Part shown: one piece after another, positions 26,879 to 36,782 of the stretch | Layout: each line of letters starts with the position of its first letter | Position numbering within the stretch: position 1 is the first letter of the stretch | From: CBDBZL01 sp965213545 | GTDB taxonomy: Bacteria > Pseudomonadota > Alphaproteobacteria > Sphingomonadales > Sphingomonadaceae | Direction: 5' to 3' | Assembly (NCBI GenBank): GCA_965213545.1 | Contig: CBDBZL010000002.1 | Span: 682,001-746,000 of the forward strand | DNA: 64,000 nt | Notes under the pieces: model-generated | Told to the model about the DNA's origin: nothing | What the model saw: the letters and a program-made list of their open reading frames with translations, nothing else | Database searches by the model: none | Position numbers and translations under genes: made by a program

Positions 26879-27850
26879 GTGGCGGTCTATACGCAGCTCT
26901 CCACCGAGGCGCTCGCCCGGCTGATCTCAGCCTACAAGGTCGGCGAGCTCGTTTCAGCGAAGGGGATTGCCGAAGGCGTGTCGAACAGCAACTGGCTGGT
27001 CGAGACCACCGGATCGCACGATGTGCCCGCGCGCTTCATCCTGACGATGTACGAACGGCGGATCGAGACCTGTGACCTGCCGTTCTTCCTCGGGCTGCTC
27101 GATCATCTTTCCGCTGCCGGCTGCCCGGTGCCGCGCACGATCCACGATCATGAAGGCGCCGCCTTCCGCCTGGAAGATGGCAAGGCGGTGGCGCTGATCG
27201 AGTTTCTGCCCGGTGTCTCACCCGGCACACCGACGCCCGCACAGGCGCGCGCGATCGGCGCGGCGCTGGCCCAGATGCACTTGGCGGCGCGCGATTTCGG
27301 CATGACCCGCGCCAATCCGCTCGGTCCTGCCGCCAGCGCGAGGATCCTGAGCCGGTGCGGCGCGGCGGCGCTTGCCAGCATCGACCCCGACCTGCCGAGG
27401 GCCATCGATCTGGCGCAGGACGTGCAGCAAGTCTGGCCGCGCGACCTGCCGCGCTCGGTCATCCATTCCGACCTGTTTCCCGACAATGTCCTGATGCTGG
27501 GCGACACGGTTGCCGGCATGATCGACTTCTATTTCGCCTGCACCGACCAGATGGCCTATGACCTGGCCGTCACCCATGCCGCCTGGGCGTTCGACCGGGC
27601 GGGGAGCGTGTTGCGCCATGACATCGGCCGGGCGCTGGTCGAGGGTTATGAAAGCGTGCGACCGCTCGAGCCGGCCGACCGCCAGGCGCTTCCGCTGCTC
27701 GCCCAAGGTGCCTGCCTGCGCTTTGTCGCCAGCCGGGCGGAGGACTGGCTCGAGGCACCCGCCGAGGCACTCGTCATGCGCAAGGACCCGATGGCTTTCC
27801 TGCGCGCGCATGACTTCTATACGCGCGAAGGCGATGCCGCCTTTGCCTGA
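26879..27850 (+). CDS. thrB: Homoserine kinase, protein-kinase-like (ThrB2) type
   Basis: Phosphorylates homoserine on the way to threonine. This is the aminoglycoside-phosphotransferase-fold enzyme of proteobacteria, not the GHMP kinase. From the GTG at 26879 it is 323 residues, starting AVYTQLSTEALARLI. The motif SNSNWLVETT corresponds to the glycine-rich region. The catalytic loop is VIHSDLFPDNVL and the metal loop is GMIDFYFA. The start is 23 bases after the ispH stop. Confidence 0.94.
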   Translation: MAVYTQLSTEALARLISAYKVGELVSAKGIAEGVSNSNWLVETTGSHDVPARFILTMYERRIETCDLPFFLGLLDHLSAAGCPVPRTIHDHEGAAFRLEDGKAVALIEFLPGVSPGTPTPAQARAIGAALAQMHLAARDFGMTRANPLGPAASARILSRCGAAALASIDPDLPRAIDLAQDVQQVWPRDLPRSVIHSDLFPDNVLMLGDTVAGMIDFYFACTDQMAYDLAVTHAAWAFDRAGSVLRHDIGRALVEGYESVRPLEPADRQALPLLAQGACLRFVASRAEDWLEAPAEALVMRKDPMAFLRAHDFYTREGDAAFA

Positions 27851-27862
27851 GAACCACCGGGC

Positions 27863-28297
27863 ATGAAGCATGTCGAGATATTTACCGACGGCGCATGCAA
27901 GGGCAATCCCGGCCCCGGGGGCTGGGGCGCGATCCTGCGGATGGGCACGCATGAGAAGGAGCTTTCGGGCGGCGAGCGTGCAACCACCAACAATCGGATG
28001 GAACTGCTGGCCGCGATCCGCGCGCTCGAAGCGCTGACCATGCCCTGCGCGGTCACGCTGTTTACCGACAGCCGCTATGTGATCGACGGGATGACGCAGT
28101 GGCTTGCCGGCTGGAAGCGCAAGGGCTGGGTCAATGCCGCCAAGAAGCCGGTTGCCAATGCCGATCTGTGGCAGGCGCTCGATGAAGCCGCCGCGCGTCA
28201 CGAAGTAAGCTGGCGGTGGGTGCGCGGTCATTCGGGACACCCGGAAAACGAGCGCGCCGATCGCCTGGCAAGCGATGCGGCAATGGCGCATAGCTGA
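27863..28297 (+). CDS. rnhA: Ribonuclease HI
   Basis: A 144-residue endonuclease that cleaves RNA in RNA-DNA hybrids. All four acidic residues are in place: Asp9 (EIFTDGACKGNPGPGGW), Glu47 (NNRMELLAAI), Asp69 (LFTDSRYV) and Asp133 (PENERADRLA), plus the catalytic His in WVRGHSGH. It is 12 bases after thrB and is the last gene of this run. Confidence 0.96.
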   Translation: MKHVEIFTDGACKGNPGPGGWGAILRMGTHEKELSGGERATTNNRMELLAAIRALEALTMPCAVTLFTDSRYVIDGMTQWLAGWKRKGWVNAAKKPVANADLWQALDEAAARHEVSWRWVRGHSGHPENERADRLASDAAMAHS

Positions 28298-28394
28298 GGC
28301 GGACCGGAACGAGTGCGCGAGCGATGGCGGTTACACCTGCCGGTACGACGCCATTCCTCGAGCGCGCCGCGGCTTGGCTCTCGCCTTGCGATGA

Positions 28395-29525
28395 CTATCC
28401 CACACGATCTTGCGCATGTCTCACTCTCGGGACAAATCGCGAGGCGGCGTACAGCGCGGCATCGAGTGTCTCGGTCAGCCGATCACGCGGACGGTCGAAA
28501 AGCAGCTGGGCCGCAAGCCGGGCGGCGGCCGGCGCGGTCTGAATCCCGAAACCGCCCTGTCCGGCGAACCAGAAAAAGCCTTCGCATGCCCGGTCCCAAC
28601 CATAAACGGGACGTCTGTCCGGGGCGAAACTTCTGAGGCCCGCCCACTTGCGTTCCACCGCCTCGACCCGCCAGTCAATCACCTGTTGCAACCGGTCGAT
28701 GGCCAGCGCGACATCGATCTCCTCGGGCGCGGCATCGCACGGCGGGCTCGGCGTCTCGTCATGCGGAGAAAGCCACAGCCGCGCGGCCTCGGGCTTGAAA
28801 TAGAACTTGCCGTCGAGGTCCAGCACCAGCGGCAGATCGGCGGGCGGCGGGGGATCGGTCCGCAGCTGGACAATGGTGCGGCGCAAGGGCGCGATGTCCA
28901 GCGGCCGCGCCCCCGCCATCCGCGCGACATCATCCGCCCACGCCCCCGCCGCATCGACCAGAACACCCGCGCAGATCTTCCCCGCAGCGCCGCAGTCCAG
29001 CAGCCACTCCGACCCATTGCGTTCTACATTGGTAACGCGATGATTGCGCAGCAGCCGCCCCCCGCGCGCGGTAAGCAGCGAAAGATAGTGATGATGCACC
29101 TTGGTGACATCGATGTCGGCACAGCGAGGTTCGCTCACCGCCAGGGTCCAATCCTGGCGCAAGCCCGGCACCAACCGCTCGAGCGCGTCACGATCCAGGC
29201 GTTCGATCCGCACGCCCGTGTCATGGAACCTGGCAAGGAACGTCTCGACCGCCGCCTCGTCGCCGGTCCGCGCGATATAGACCGCCCCGCGCCGTCTTAA
29301 CGCGCCTATGCTCGCCAGGTATTGCTCGGAAGCCAGCGTCAGCGGGACGATGGCGGGACCGCCGAAACATTCCTCCCAGAACGCGGCCGATCGCCCCGTG
29401 GTATGATAGCCTGGTGCGGGCTCCGCCTCGAGCAGCGCGACGCTGGCCACCCCCGCGCACTCGGCGGCCATGCTCGCCCCGGCGATGCCCGCGCCGATCA
29501 CCGCGATGTCGAACCTGGCGCTCAT
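28395..29525 (-). CDS. FAD-dependent amine/amino-acid oxidoreductase (DAO family)
   Basis: A 376-residue protein with an N-terminal FAD motif (DIAVIGAGIAGASMAAEC) and the DAO-family body: GRSAAFWEECFGG, CADIDVTKVHHHYLS, VLVDAAGAWADDVARMAG, and a C-terminal GQGGFGIQTAPAAARL. The substrate could be a D-amino acid, glycine or another secondary amine. The ATG at 29525 overlaps the upstream hydrolase stop by 4 bases, so the two are probably co-translated. Confidence 0.86.
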   Translation of the reverse strand: MSARFDIAVIGAGIAGASMAAECAGVASVALLEAEPAPGYHTTGRSAAFWEECFGGPAIVPLTLASEQYLASIGALRRRGAVYIARTGDEAAVETFLARFHDTGVRIERLDRDALERLVPGLRQDWTLAVSEPRCADIDVTKVHHHYLSLLTARGGRLLRNHRVTNVERNGSEWLLDCGAAGKICAGVLVDAAGAWADDVARMAGARPLDIAPLRRTIVQLRTDPPPPADLPLVLDLDGKFYFKPEAARLWLSPHDETPSPPCDAAPEEIDVALAIDRLQQVIDWRVEAVERKWAGLRSFAPDRRPVYGWDRACEGFFWFAGQGGFGIQTAPAAARLAAQLLFDRPRDRLTETLDAALYAASRFVPRVRHAQDRVG

Positions 29526-30544
29526 GGCGCATCCTTCGAAGCAGGCTTCAGATGCGCATGAAAATCGTCGATCGCAGCTAGTGCGCGGTTGCGCACCGGG
29601 TCGCATTCGCGCAGGATTTCATGCCTGGCGGGCGGATCTAAACTCACGAGATCGGCTTGCGGAAGGCGCCGCGCCGCCCGTTCTATCGCCCGGAAACTCA
29701 CCAGACGATCCGCGCGCGCGGCCAACAGCAGCACGGGCAGATCAAGCGCTTCGAGCACACCTGGGCGCTCAAGCCGTCCGACAGAAACCAGAGCTTCCCT
29801 CACCCACCCCCAGCTGCCCGGCCCCATCACCAGCTCGGGCCGTCCCTCGCGCCACCAGATCTCGTCGGCGTAGCGGGCGTCATCATGGGTCAACAGGGTC
29901 TTTCGAGAAGCCGGCAACATCCCGGGTTTCTCGTTCCATTTCCAGGCCATGCGCCGGGGATCGCCGATCCGTGTCATTATCCGCGCAAGGGCCAGGCGCG
30001 CTGCGAGAGGCACGCTATCGGGCTGCACGTCGAGCATGGGGGCGGACAGGATCAATGCATCGGGCATCGGCGCAAGCGCGCGTTCCACCGCTGCGCGCAA
30101 CACCAGGTGGCCTCCCATCGAATGGCCGGCCAGAACAAGCCGACCGCGCGAGCGCCTGCGCGTCCAGTGCAGCCAGAACCTCGCCAGATCCGCGATCCAC
30201 AGCCCAAAATTGCCGACATGACCCGTGACTTCGTCACGACCCAGCCGCCCCGATCCTGCCTGACCGCGCCAGTCCGCCGCGCTTACCTGCCAGCCGTTCT
30301 GCCGCCAATGCTCGAACGTCTCGAGATATTTTTCATAAGCATCTCCGCGACCTGCCATGAACAACAGCATGCCGCACGGCGTGCCCTGCGGTTTGGGCCA
30401 GTCGATGACCCTGATTTCATGCCCGTCGGCGGCCTGCCAGCGCCATTCGCGGGCATCTTCCGGGATCGCGCGACGATCGAAACGGACGGGCCGCGGGCGA
30501 GTGTCGCGCGCGAACCCTTCGTTTTCGGGGCGGATGGTTACCAT
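29522..30544 (-). CDS. Alpha/beta hydrolase, lysophospholipase-like (PldB family)
   Basis: A 340-residue serine hydrolase. The nucleophile elbow is LAGHSMGGHLVLR, the lid and core region includes WRGQAGSGRLG, and the late His is in LDPPARHEILRE, preceded by an Asp in LLAARADRLVS. The arrangement resembles PldB/YtpA monoacylglycerol or lysophospholipases. No signal peptide. The ATG at 30544 is used; a GTG at 30562 is also in frame. It is transcribed divergently from the Tad genes. Confidence 0.82.
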   Translation of the reverse strand: MVTIRPENEGFARDTRPRPVRFDRRAIPEDAREWRWQAADGHEIRVIDWPKPQGTPCGMLLFMAGRGDAYEKYLETFEHWRQNGWQVSAADWRGQAGSGRLGRDEVTGHVGNFGLWIADLARFWLHWTRRRSRGRLVLAGHSMGGHLVLRAAVERALAPMPDALILSAPMLDVQPDSVPLAARLALARIMTRIGDPRRMAWKWNEKPGMLPASRKTLLTHDDARYADEIWWREGRPELVMGPGSWGWVREALVSVGRLERPGVLEALDLPVLLLAARADRLVSFRAIERAARRLPQADLVSLDPPARHEILRECDPVRNRALAAIDDFHAHLKPASKDAP

Positions 30545-30605
30545 TTGGTAAGCCTTTGGCACTAACAGGTCCGGCCAACGACGCTTTTATCCGACAGGTT
30601 CGCGC

Positions 30606-31097
30606 ATGGCCGACGATCCGTTCCGCTACGCATTGCTCGCCGCACTGGCAATCGCGCTTGTCACAGCTGCCGGCACCGATTTTATCAGTCGTCGCATCGG
30701 CAATAGGCTCAATGGTGCCATCGCGCTGGGTGCGCCTTTGTTCTGGTGGGCCAGCGATCTTGCGCTCTGGCCTGGAGTCGCGATGCAAATCGGGATCGCG
30801 CTTGTTTGCCTGGCGATCCTCGCCGGCCTGTTTGCCCTTCGCATGATGGGCGGGGGAGACGTCAAGCTTCTGACCGCGCTGGCTTTGTGGATAGAGCCTG
30901 CCGCCTTCCTCGAGCTTATTATCCTGATGGCTATTTTCGGTGGGGTTCTGACCCTTGCAATGGGCGCCTGGCACGTCGCTCGACGCCAGCGTGACCGGCT
31001 GACGATCCCCTATGGCGTCGCGATCGCTGCTGCCGGGCTGTGGATCCTCACAACGCATTATCTTCCCGATCCGGCAACCTCATGGGTGTTCGGCTAA
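30606..31097 (+). CDS. cpaA: Prepilin peptidase CpaA/TadV
   Basis: A 163-residue membrane aspartic protease that cuts the leader of Flp-type prepilins. It has five or six membrane segments. The first catalytic Asp is in AAGTDFISRRIGNRLN and the second in MMGGGDVKLLTALALW, the GxGD motif. The short form without the methylase domain matches the Tad-specific class. It starts the run of Tad genes, although no pilin gene is seen in the window. Confidence 0.92.
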   Translation: MADDPFRYALLAALAIALVTAAGTDFISRRIGNRLNGAIALGAPLFWWASDLALWPGVAMQIGIALVCLAILAGLFALRMMGGGDVKLLTALALWIEPAAFLELIILMAIFGGVLTLAMGAWHVARRQRDRLTIPYGVAIAAAGLWILTTHYLPDPATSWVFG

Positions 31098-31173
31098 CCG
31101 GATCTTAACCATTTGCCGCCACACCTAGCGACGACCCGCCGGGGGCGGGACGCGAAAGGATCACACACAGATC

Positions 31174-32241
31174 ATGGATCGCCGCAAAATCCTGCTGCTC
31201 TCGGCGGCGCTCATCGTCGCAATCTTCACCGCGCTCACTGCGCGCAGCATGTTCTCGGAGACCGCCGTTCCGGTAGCGGCCGCCGCGCAGCCTATCGAAG
31301 GGCCCAAGGTGCTTGTTGCCAAACGTGCGCTTCCGGTGGGCACCATTGTTACGGCAGATGCGGTCGGCTATCAATTGTGGCCGCAGGAGTTGCTGCAAGA
31401 CGCCTATTATGTCGACGGGGCGCAAGACGTCACCTCGCTTTTGGGCACCGTTGTGCGTTACCCGCTGACCGCCGGCGAACCGGTCACCAAGGGGTCGCTT
31501 GTTGCGCCTGGCGATCGGGGCTTCCTTGCCGCCGCACTCGGCGCTGGAATGCGTGCCGTCACGGTCACCGTCTCAGCCGGAACCGGCGTTGCAGGCTTCG
31601 TCTTTCCCGGCGACCGGGTTGATCTCGTGCTGACGCAAAGCGTGGAAGGTGAAGGCACGCCGCTGCGTGCCGCCGAAACCATCCTGCGAAACCTGCGGGT
31701 TCTCGCCACAGATCAGTCGACCGAGACCCAAAAGAGTGACGACGGCCAGACCCAGGTCCAGGAATTCAGCATGGTGACGCTCGAGGTGACCCCGATCATT
31801 GCAGAGAAGATCGCGGTCGCTCAGACAATCGGCACGCTCAGCCTCTCGCTGCGCTCCATCGCCGACAACGAGGCCGAACTCGAACGCGCGATTGCCGCGG
31901 GCGATGTGGAGATGCCGGCCAACGCCACCCCCGCTCAGGAGGAAAGGCTGCTGCGTGAGGCGATGACAAGGCCGCAAACCGGCGCGCCCAGCTTTCAGAC
32001 CGGCGGCGATGTGTCGCGCTTCCAGCGCCGCTCGATGCCTGCGACAACCTCGGCGCAATCTGCTGCACCCATGATGGCGCCACCCGTCATGCAAGCCGCC
32101 CCCGCGCCTGCCGCAGCTCCGGCTGCACCAAGCGGACCCAGCATCCGCGTGATGCGCGGCTCGACTTCCAACGTCGAACCGGTCGGACGCGGCGCAGATG
32201 CCTTACGGGACCGTCCGGGCGGCGGGAGCGGGGGGATATGA
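31174..32241 (+). CDS. cpaB: Flp pilus assembly protein CpaB (RcpC)
   Basis: A 355-residue periplasmic protein. One N-terminal membrane segment (LLSAALIVAIFTALTARSM) is followed by an SAF domain (VLVAKRALPVGTIVTADAVG) and the RcpC/CpaB domain (RAVTVTVSAGTGVAGFVFPGD). The last about 90 residues are low-complexity Ala/Pro. CpaB binds the secretin and may act as a gate. The stop overlaps the cpaC start (ATGA). Confidence 0.92.
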   Translation: MDRRKILLLSAALIVAIFTALTARSMFSETAVPVAAAAQPIEGPKVLVAKRALPVGTIVTADAVGYQLWPQELLQDAYYVDGAQDVTSLLGTVVRYPLTAGEPVTKGSLVAPGDRGFLAAALGAGMRAVTVTVSAGTGVAGFVFPGDRVDLVLTQSVEGEGTPLRAAETILRNLRVLATDQSTETQKSDDGQTQVQEFSMVTLEVTPIIAEKIAVAQTIGTLSLSLRSIADNEAELERAIAAGDVEMPANATPAQEERLLREAMTRPQTGAPSFQTGGDVSRFQRRSMPATTSAQSAAPMMAPPVMQAAPAPAAAPAAPSGPSIRVMRGSTSNVEPVGRGADALRDRPGGGSGGI

Positions 32242-33842
32242 ACCGAACCGCTCATCGTCCTTCCCCCGTTCTAAAATTCCGCCGACTGGCGCTCCTAGAA
32301 ATAAAGGCTTCGCGCATGTCCCGTATTTTCGCAAAGACTGCACTTATCGCCGCCTGTGCGCTTGTGCCGATGCTAGCCACCTCCGAGCCGGTCGGTGCCC
32401 AGGCGGTAATTCAACCCATTGGGGCCTCCCAGACGATCGACCTGTCCATCGGACGCGGGGAGCTGGTTACCTTGCCATCGGCCGTAAGTGACGTCTTCAT
32501 CGCCAGTGACGAGATTGCCGATATCCAGGTCAAGTCGACGCGGCAGATCTATCTGTTCGGCGTTTCGGGAGGCGAAACGACGGTCTACGCAAGTGGTCCT
32601 TCCGGCGACATTATCTGGTCGGCGAATGTTCGTGTCGGCTCGAACCTTTCCAGCGTCGACCAGATGCTTCGCATGGCCATGCCCGAAGCCCAGATCCGCG
32701 TCGCCACGATGGGCGCAGGGGTGGTGCTTTTAACAGGTCACGTCGAAGCGCCGGACGACGCGGCCGAGGCAGAACGCCTCGCCCGAGCCTTCCTCGGCGA
32801 GAATTCGCTGGTCGTTTCCCGATTAAAAATAGCAACCCCGCTACAGGTCATGTTGCGCGTTCGTTTCGCCGAAGTAAGCCGTTCGCTGGTGCGCGCACTT
32901 GGCGCCAATCTCGCTACGATCGATGGAACCGGCGGTTTTCGCTTCGGAGTTGGCAATGGCCGCCCCCTGACCAACGAGGCCTTCTCGCCAGACGGACCGC
33001 TCGGGGTTGGAACAAACATCGGTCAGGTATTCGGCGTTTTGCCAGATGGGACGCAAATACCCGGCCCTGCGGTCGACACCAGGGACGACGGCACCACTAT
33101 TGCCGGGATCGGTCGCCTGTTCGGTGTTGATTTGCTCGGCGCGCTCGACCTAGCCGAACGTCAGGGTCTGGTAACGACCTTGTCCGAACCCAATCTCACC
33201 GCCCTGTCCGGTGAGACCGCCGAGTTCCTTGCTGGGGGCGAGTTTCCGATACCGCTCGGCCAAGGCCTTGGCACGACGACAATCGAATACCGCAACTATG
33301 GTGTCAGCCTCGCTTACACCCCCACCGTTCTTGCCAACGGCCGCATATCGATGCGCGTGCGTCCGGAAGTCTCGGAGCTTTCTTCGCAAGGCGCAATCGT
33401 CCTCGACGGTTTTCAGATCCCGGCGCTTACTGTCCGCCGGGCAGAAACGACTGTCGAATTGGGCTCAGGTCAGAGTTTCATGATCGCCGGCCTGCTCGCC
33501 AACAGCGTCAACAGCACGACGGACAAAGCGCCGGGCATCGGCGACGTCCCGATCCTGGGCAATCTGTTCCGCTCGAACAGCTTCCGCCGGGGAGAGACAG
33601 AACTCGTTATCATCGTCACGCCCTATCTCGTCAAACCTGTCGATGACCGGGCGATACGCTTGCCGACCGACGGGTTCGCCGCACCTTCGGCGGCGGAGCA
33701 GTTCTTCCTTCATCGTGAAATCGGCAACTCGGTAGGTGGCGAGCGCCCGGGTCCCAGCATTGCCGACCCTGTCGCAGATAAGATGACAGACGTAGCAGAC
33801 CAGGCCGGCATGGCCGGAGCAAACGGGCAGGAGCAACAATGA
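32238..33842 (+). CDS. cpaC: Tad secretin CpaC (RcpA)
   Basis: The outer-membrane channel of the Tad system. The protein has an N-terminal BON/secretin N-domain (TIDLSIGRGELVTLPSAVSD), then the secretin domain with VTTLSEPNLTALSGETAEF and the closing VPILGNLFRSNSFRRGETEL. The ATG at 32238 overlaps the cpaB stop and gives 534 residues; an ATG at 32316 starts directly at the signal peptide (MSRIFAKTALIAACALVPML) and may be the real one. The cpaD start overlaps its stop. Confidence 0.93.
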   Translation: MNRTAHRPSPVLKFRRLALLEIKASRMSRIFAKTALIAACALVPMLATSEPVGAQAVIQPIGASQTIDLSIGRGELVTLPSAVSDVFIASDEIADIQVKSTRQIYLFGVSGGETTVYASGPSGDIIWSANVRVGSNLSSVDQMLRMAMPEAQIRVATMGAGVVLLTGHVEAPDDAAEAERLARAFLGENSLVVSRLKIATPLQVMLRVRFAEVSRSLVRALGANLATIDGTGGFRFGVGNGRPLTNEAFSPDGPLGVGTNIGQVFGVLPDGTQIPGPAVDTRDDGTTIAGIGRLFGVDLLGALDLAERQGLVTTLSEPNLTALSGETAEFLAGGEFPIPLGQGLGTTTIEYRNYGVSLAYTPTVLANGRISMRVRPEVSELSSQGAIVLDGFQIPALTVRRAETTVELGSGQSFMIAGLLANSVNSTTDKAPGIGDVPILGNLFRSNSFRRGETELVIIVTPYLVKPVDDRAIRLPTDGFAAPSAAEQFFLHREIGNSVGGERPGPSIADPVADKMTDVADQAGMAGANGQEQQ

Positions 33843-34501
33843 TGAACAGGCAATCCCGCGACACCGCAAGGGTCTTCTGGCTCGGCACCGCGCTGGTTTT
33901 CGGTTTGACCGGATGTGGCAGTCCGATGGAGAGCAATCGATCGCTCAACTCGGTTCGCCAGCCGGTGCTCGAGCAAACAATCTATAGTATCGACCTGCAG
34001 AAAAGCGGTGCCGACCTGCCGGTTTCCGAACTTCAGCGGCTCGACGCATGGTTTGGCGCAATAAACCTGTCATACGGGGATCGCCTCGGCATAGAAGGCA
34101 CCAACGACGCTCGGTTCATCGGCAATGTCGAAGCACTGGCAAGGCGGCATGGTGCTGTGCCTGTCAGGAATATACAAAAGCACGCTGATACCGACGTGGT
34201 TGCTGCAGGAATCGTTCGGGTCAACGTTTCGCGTAGTCAAGCGAGCGTTCCGGGCTGCGCCGACTGGTCGGCAAGATCATCGGTATCGCTGTCAAACGCC
34301 ACCAGTCCAAATTTCGGCTGCGCCATCAACGGCAATCTCGCCGCCATGATTGCAGACCCCCACGACCTCATGGACGGCGCACACGCCGATGCAACGACGG
34401 ACACGACAACCGCAAGCAAGGCAGTTGCAAGCTATCGCAATTCCAAACCGTCAGGCGAAGCGGGTTTGAACACGCTTTCTAGCCGAGGAGGCGATCAGTG
34501 A
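33839..34501 (+). CDS. cpaD: Tad pilus lipoprotein CpaD
   Basis: A 220-residue lipoprotein with lipobox LTGC at residues 23-26. The CpaD domain features a conserved SYGDRLGIEG strand near residue 78. The Cys-containing segment SVPGCADWS and the motif SPNFGCAINGNLAAMIADPHDL are both family hallmarks. CpaD helps secretin stability or localisation in relatives. It overlaps cpaC by 4 bases and cpaE by 4 bases. Base composition is visibly less GC-rich than in genes before 31 kb. Confidence 0.9.
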   Translation: MMNRQSRDTARVFWLGTALVFGLTGCGSPMESNRSLNSVRQPVLEQTIYSIDLQKSGADLPVSELQRLDAWFGAINLSYGDRLGIEGTNDARFIGNVEALARRHGAVPVRNIQKHADTDVVAAGIVRVNVSRSQASVPGCADWSARSSVSLSNATSPNFGCAINGNLAAMIADPHDLMDGAHADATTDTTTASKAVASYRNSKPSGEAGLNTLSSRGGDQ

Positions 34502-35799
34502 GCATCATGCAACAGCATCAAAGCCGTGAACCTTTCCTAGCATTCGTTGATGATGAAGCCACGCTTACGGTTCTGCGCGAAGCCGCCACGCAGAACGGCT
34601 GGCGACCGGAGTCGTGCAAATCGGGAACCCTGCGAAGCGCGGTTCAATCTCTTTCGGTTATGCAAAGCCCGAAATTGCTTCTGGTAGATCTTACTGAAGC
34701 GGACGACCCTTTGTCGCAGATCGACCATCTGGCCGAAGTATGTGAACCTGGCACCATCGTATTAACCGTGGGACAGACTAACGACGTCGGGTTCTACAAA
34801 ACTCTGCTCGCCAAGGGTATCCGGGACTATCTACCGAAGCCGATAACACTTTCGGCCCTGAATGATGCTATCGAACGAACTGCACGGCCTTCTGATATTG
34901 CCGAAGATGATGCGACCAGCAATGGGCAGCGTTTGACCTGCGCGGTTATCGGCTCACGCGGCGGGGTGGGCGCCTCGACTGTGGCGACATCGATAGCTTG
35001 GCTGGCGAGCGAGGAGCACAAACGATCGACGGCCCTTCTTGATCTCGACATTCACTTTGGCACAGGGTCGCTCATCTTCGATATCGAACCTGGACGCGGC
35101 CTGATCGATGCGGTTGACGATCCCCTGCGTATCGACAATCTTTTTATCGATCGAGCAATGGCGAAGGTAAGCGACAGTCTGTCCATCATGTCAGCCGAGG
35201 CTCCGCTGGACTGCCATTTGATGACGGACGGTCAAGCTTTCGCAAGGCTGGGTCATGAACTGCGCGAGAACTATGAATTGACGGTCATCGATATGCCACG
35301 TCACATGATCCTCAACTTTCCGCATCTGCTCGAGAAGGTCGATACGATCGTCGTGGTGATCGAACTGACGCTGGCAAGCGCGCGCGACACGATTCGGTTG
35401 TTAGGCTGGCTAAAGAAGAATGCGGCTAATTCTCGCACAATCATCGTTGCGAATAACGTGGCCGCAGGTCAATCTGAAGTCAGCCAAAAAGACTTTTCAG
35501 GCTCAATTGAGCAGAATATCGAAGTCGTGATCCCCTATGATCGTCCAGCGGTCTTAGCTGCGGCACGCCAAGCGCAACCTTTGGCTCAATCGGGTCGTAA
35601 GAATGCTTCCGTGGGGGCGATGCGGGATCTATCGACGATGCTCCTACAGAACGGGTCCCAAGATACATCCAGATCGAAAATTCGCCCGGGCAACAAGCTT
35701 GCGGAAATAGTAGGCAAATTGAAGTCGACCTTCGCCAAGCAAGATCAAAGTCACAATCCGCCGACTGATGGACCGCGTCTTGGTCATGCACGGGTCTAA
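34498..35799 (+). CDS. cpaE: Tad localisation ATPase CpaE (TadZ), MinD/ParA-like
   Basis: A 433-residue two-domain protein. The first about 125 residues resemble a receiver domain (LAFVDDEATLTVL, ending with KGIRDYLPKPITLSAL) but need not be phosphorylated. The second is a ParA/MinD ATPase with the deviant P-loop SRGGVGASTVATSIAWL (a Gly/Ala replaces the usual GKT) and the LLDLDIHFGTGS switch. CpaE places the pilus machine at a cell pole in relatives. The start is a GTG overlapping the cpaD stop. In most Tad loci cpaF comes next; here tadB follows after nine bases. Confidence 0.9.
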   Translation: MSIMQQHQSREPFLAFVDDEATLTVLREAATQNGWRPESCKSGTLRSAVQSLSVMQSPKLLLVDLTEADDPLSQIDHLAEVCEPGTIVLTVGQTNDVGFYKTLLAKGIRDYLPKPITLSALNDAIERTARPSDIAEDDATSNGQRLTCAVIGSRGGVGASTVATSIAWLASEEHKRSTALLDLDIHFGTGSLIFDIEPGRGLIDAVDDPLRIDNLFIDRAMAKVSDSLSIMSAEAPLDCHLMTDGQAFARLGHELRENYELTVIDMPRHMILNFPHLLEKVDTIVVVIELTLASARDTIRLLGWLKKNAANSRTIIVANNVAAGQSEVSQKDFSGSIEQNIEVVIPYDRPAVLAAARQAQPLAQSGRKNASVGAMRDLSTMLLQNGSQDTSRSKIRPGNKLAEIVGKLKSTFAKQDQSHNPPTDGPRLGHARV

Positions 35800-35808
35800 G
35801 GCAGAACC

Positions 35809-36771
35809 ATGATGCCCACCGAGCTTGCCTTCGCCCTTTGCTGCGCTCTGCTAGTCCTACTGCTTGCGGCTTTCGCATCTCCGTCGAAAAGCCTGGCGAA
35901 AGATCGGCTCGGCGCAATCCGCACGCGCCATGGCAATGACGGAACGACATCGATCGAAGGAAGATTGCGCAAGGCGATTGCGGCCGGCAGGCCTGGCACA
36001 GCGAATGGATCGTTCACTGATAGGATGGGAGCGAAGCTAAGTATTCGCCTCGCTCGAAGCGGTCAAACATGGACAAACACGCGCTATCTTACTATTTGTT
36101 TGATGGTTACGGTTGCGGCTGGCCTCGCCGCGTTAATGCTGACCGGATCAGTCCCCGCATCTTCGATAGCAGGCTTTTGCTGCGGAATAGCCTTGCCGCA
36201 TTTGGCCGTCAGTAGGTTAATCGCACGCCGCCGCAATCAGTTCGTCGCAAGATTTCCTGACACGATGGAACTGATCGTTCGCGGGTTGCGATCGGGTCTG
36301 CCGATATCGGAAGCACTCGGCATCGTAGCCCGGGAAATTCCGGGGCCGGTGGGGGACGAATTTCGGGCTATCGTCGAGCGTACCAAGATCGGGCGAACCA
36401 TCGAGGAATCGCTTCAGGTCACCGCCGACAAGTTGGCAATGCCCGAATTCCAATTCTTCGTCATCGCGCTAGCAATTCAGCGCGAAACCGGGGGCAACCT
36501 TGCTGAAACACTTTCGAACCTAGCCGACGTACTGCGCAAACGCGCGCAGATGAAGCTGAAGATCAAGGCATTGAGTTCGGAGTCCAAGGCTTCGGCCTAT
36601 ATTGTCGGGTCGCTACCGTTTATCGTCTTTGCGCTCATATATTGGATCAACCCCGAATATCTGACGGAGTTCTTCAGCGATCCTCGCCTCATGCTTGCAG
36701 GTGCAGGGGGTCTGGTCTGGATGGGGGTAGGCGTTCTGATCATGGCTCGCATGGTCAGTTTCGAGATCTGA
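35809..36771 (+). CDS. tadB: Tad inner-membrane platform protein TadB
   Basis: A 320-residue T2SSF-domain protein. A membrane helix opens the protein, two more lie near residues 95-135, and the cytoplasmic T2SSF domain carries FPDTMELIVRGLRSGLPISEAL and GNLAETLSNLADVLRKRAQM. A last pair of helices closes it. It normally works with TadC and is driven by the CpaF ATPase, whose gene is missing here. The start is one of two adjacent ATGs. Confidence 0.92.
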   Translation: MMPTELAFALCCALLVLLLAAFASPSKSLAKDRLGAIRTRHGNDGTTSIEGRLRKAIAAGRPGTANGSFTDRMGAKLSIRLARSGQTWTNTRYLTICLMVTVAAGLAALMLTGSVPASSIAGFCCGIALPHLAVSRLIARRRNQFVARFPDTMELIVRGLRSGLPISEALGIVAREIPGPVGDEFRAIVERTKIGRTIEESLQVTADKLAMPEFQFFVIALAIQRETGGNLAETLSNLADVLRKRAQMKLKIKALSSESKASAYIVGSLPFIVFALIYWINPEYLTEFFSDPRLMLAGAGGLVWMGVGVLIMARMVSFEI

Positions 36772-36782
36772 GGATAGGCACA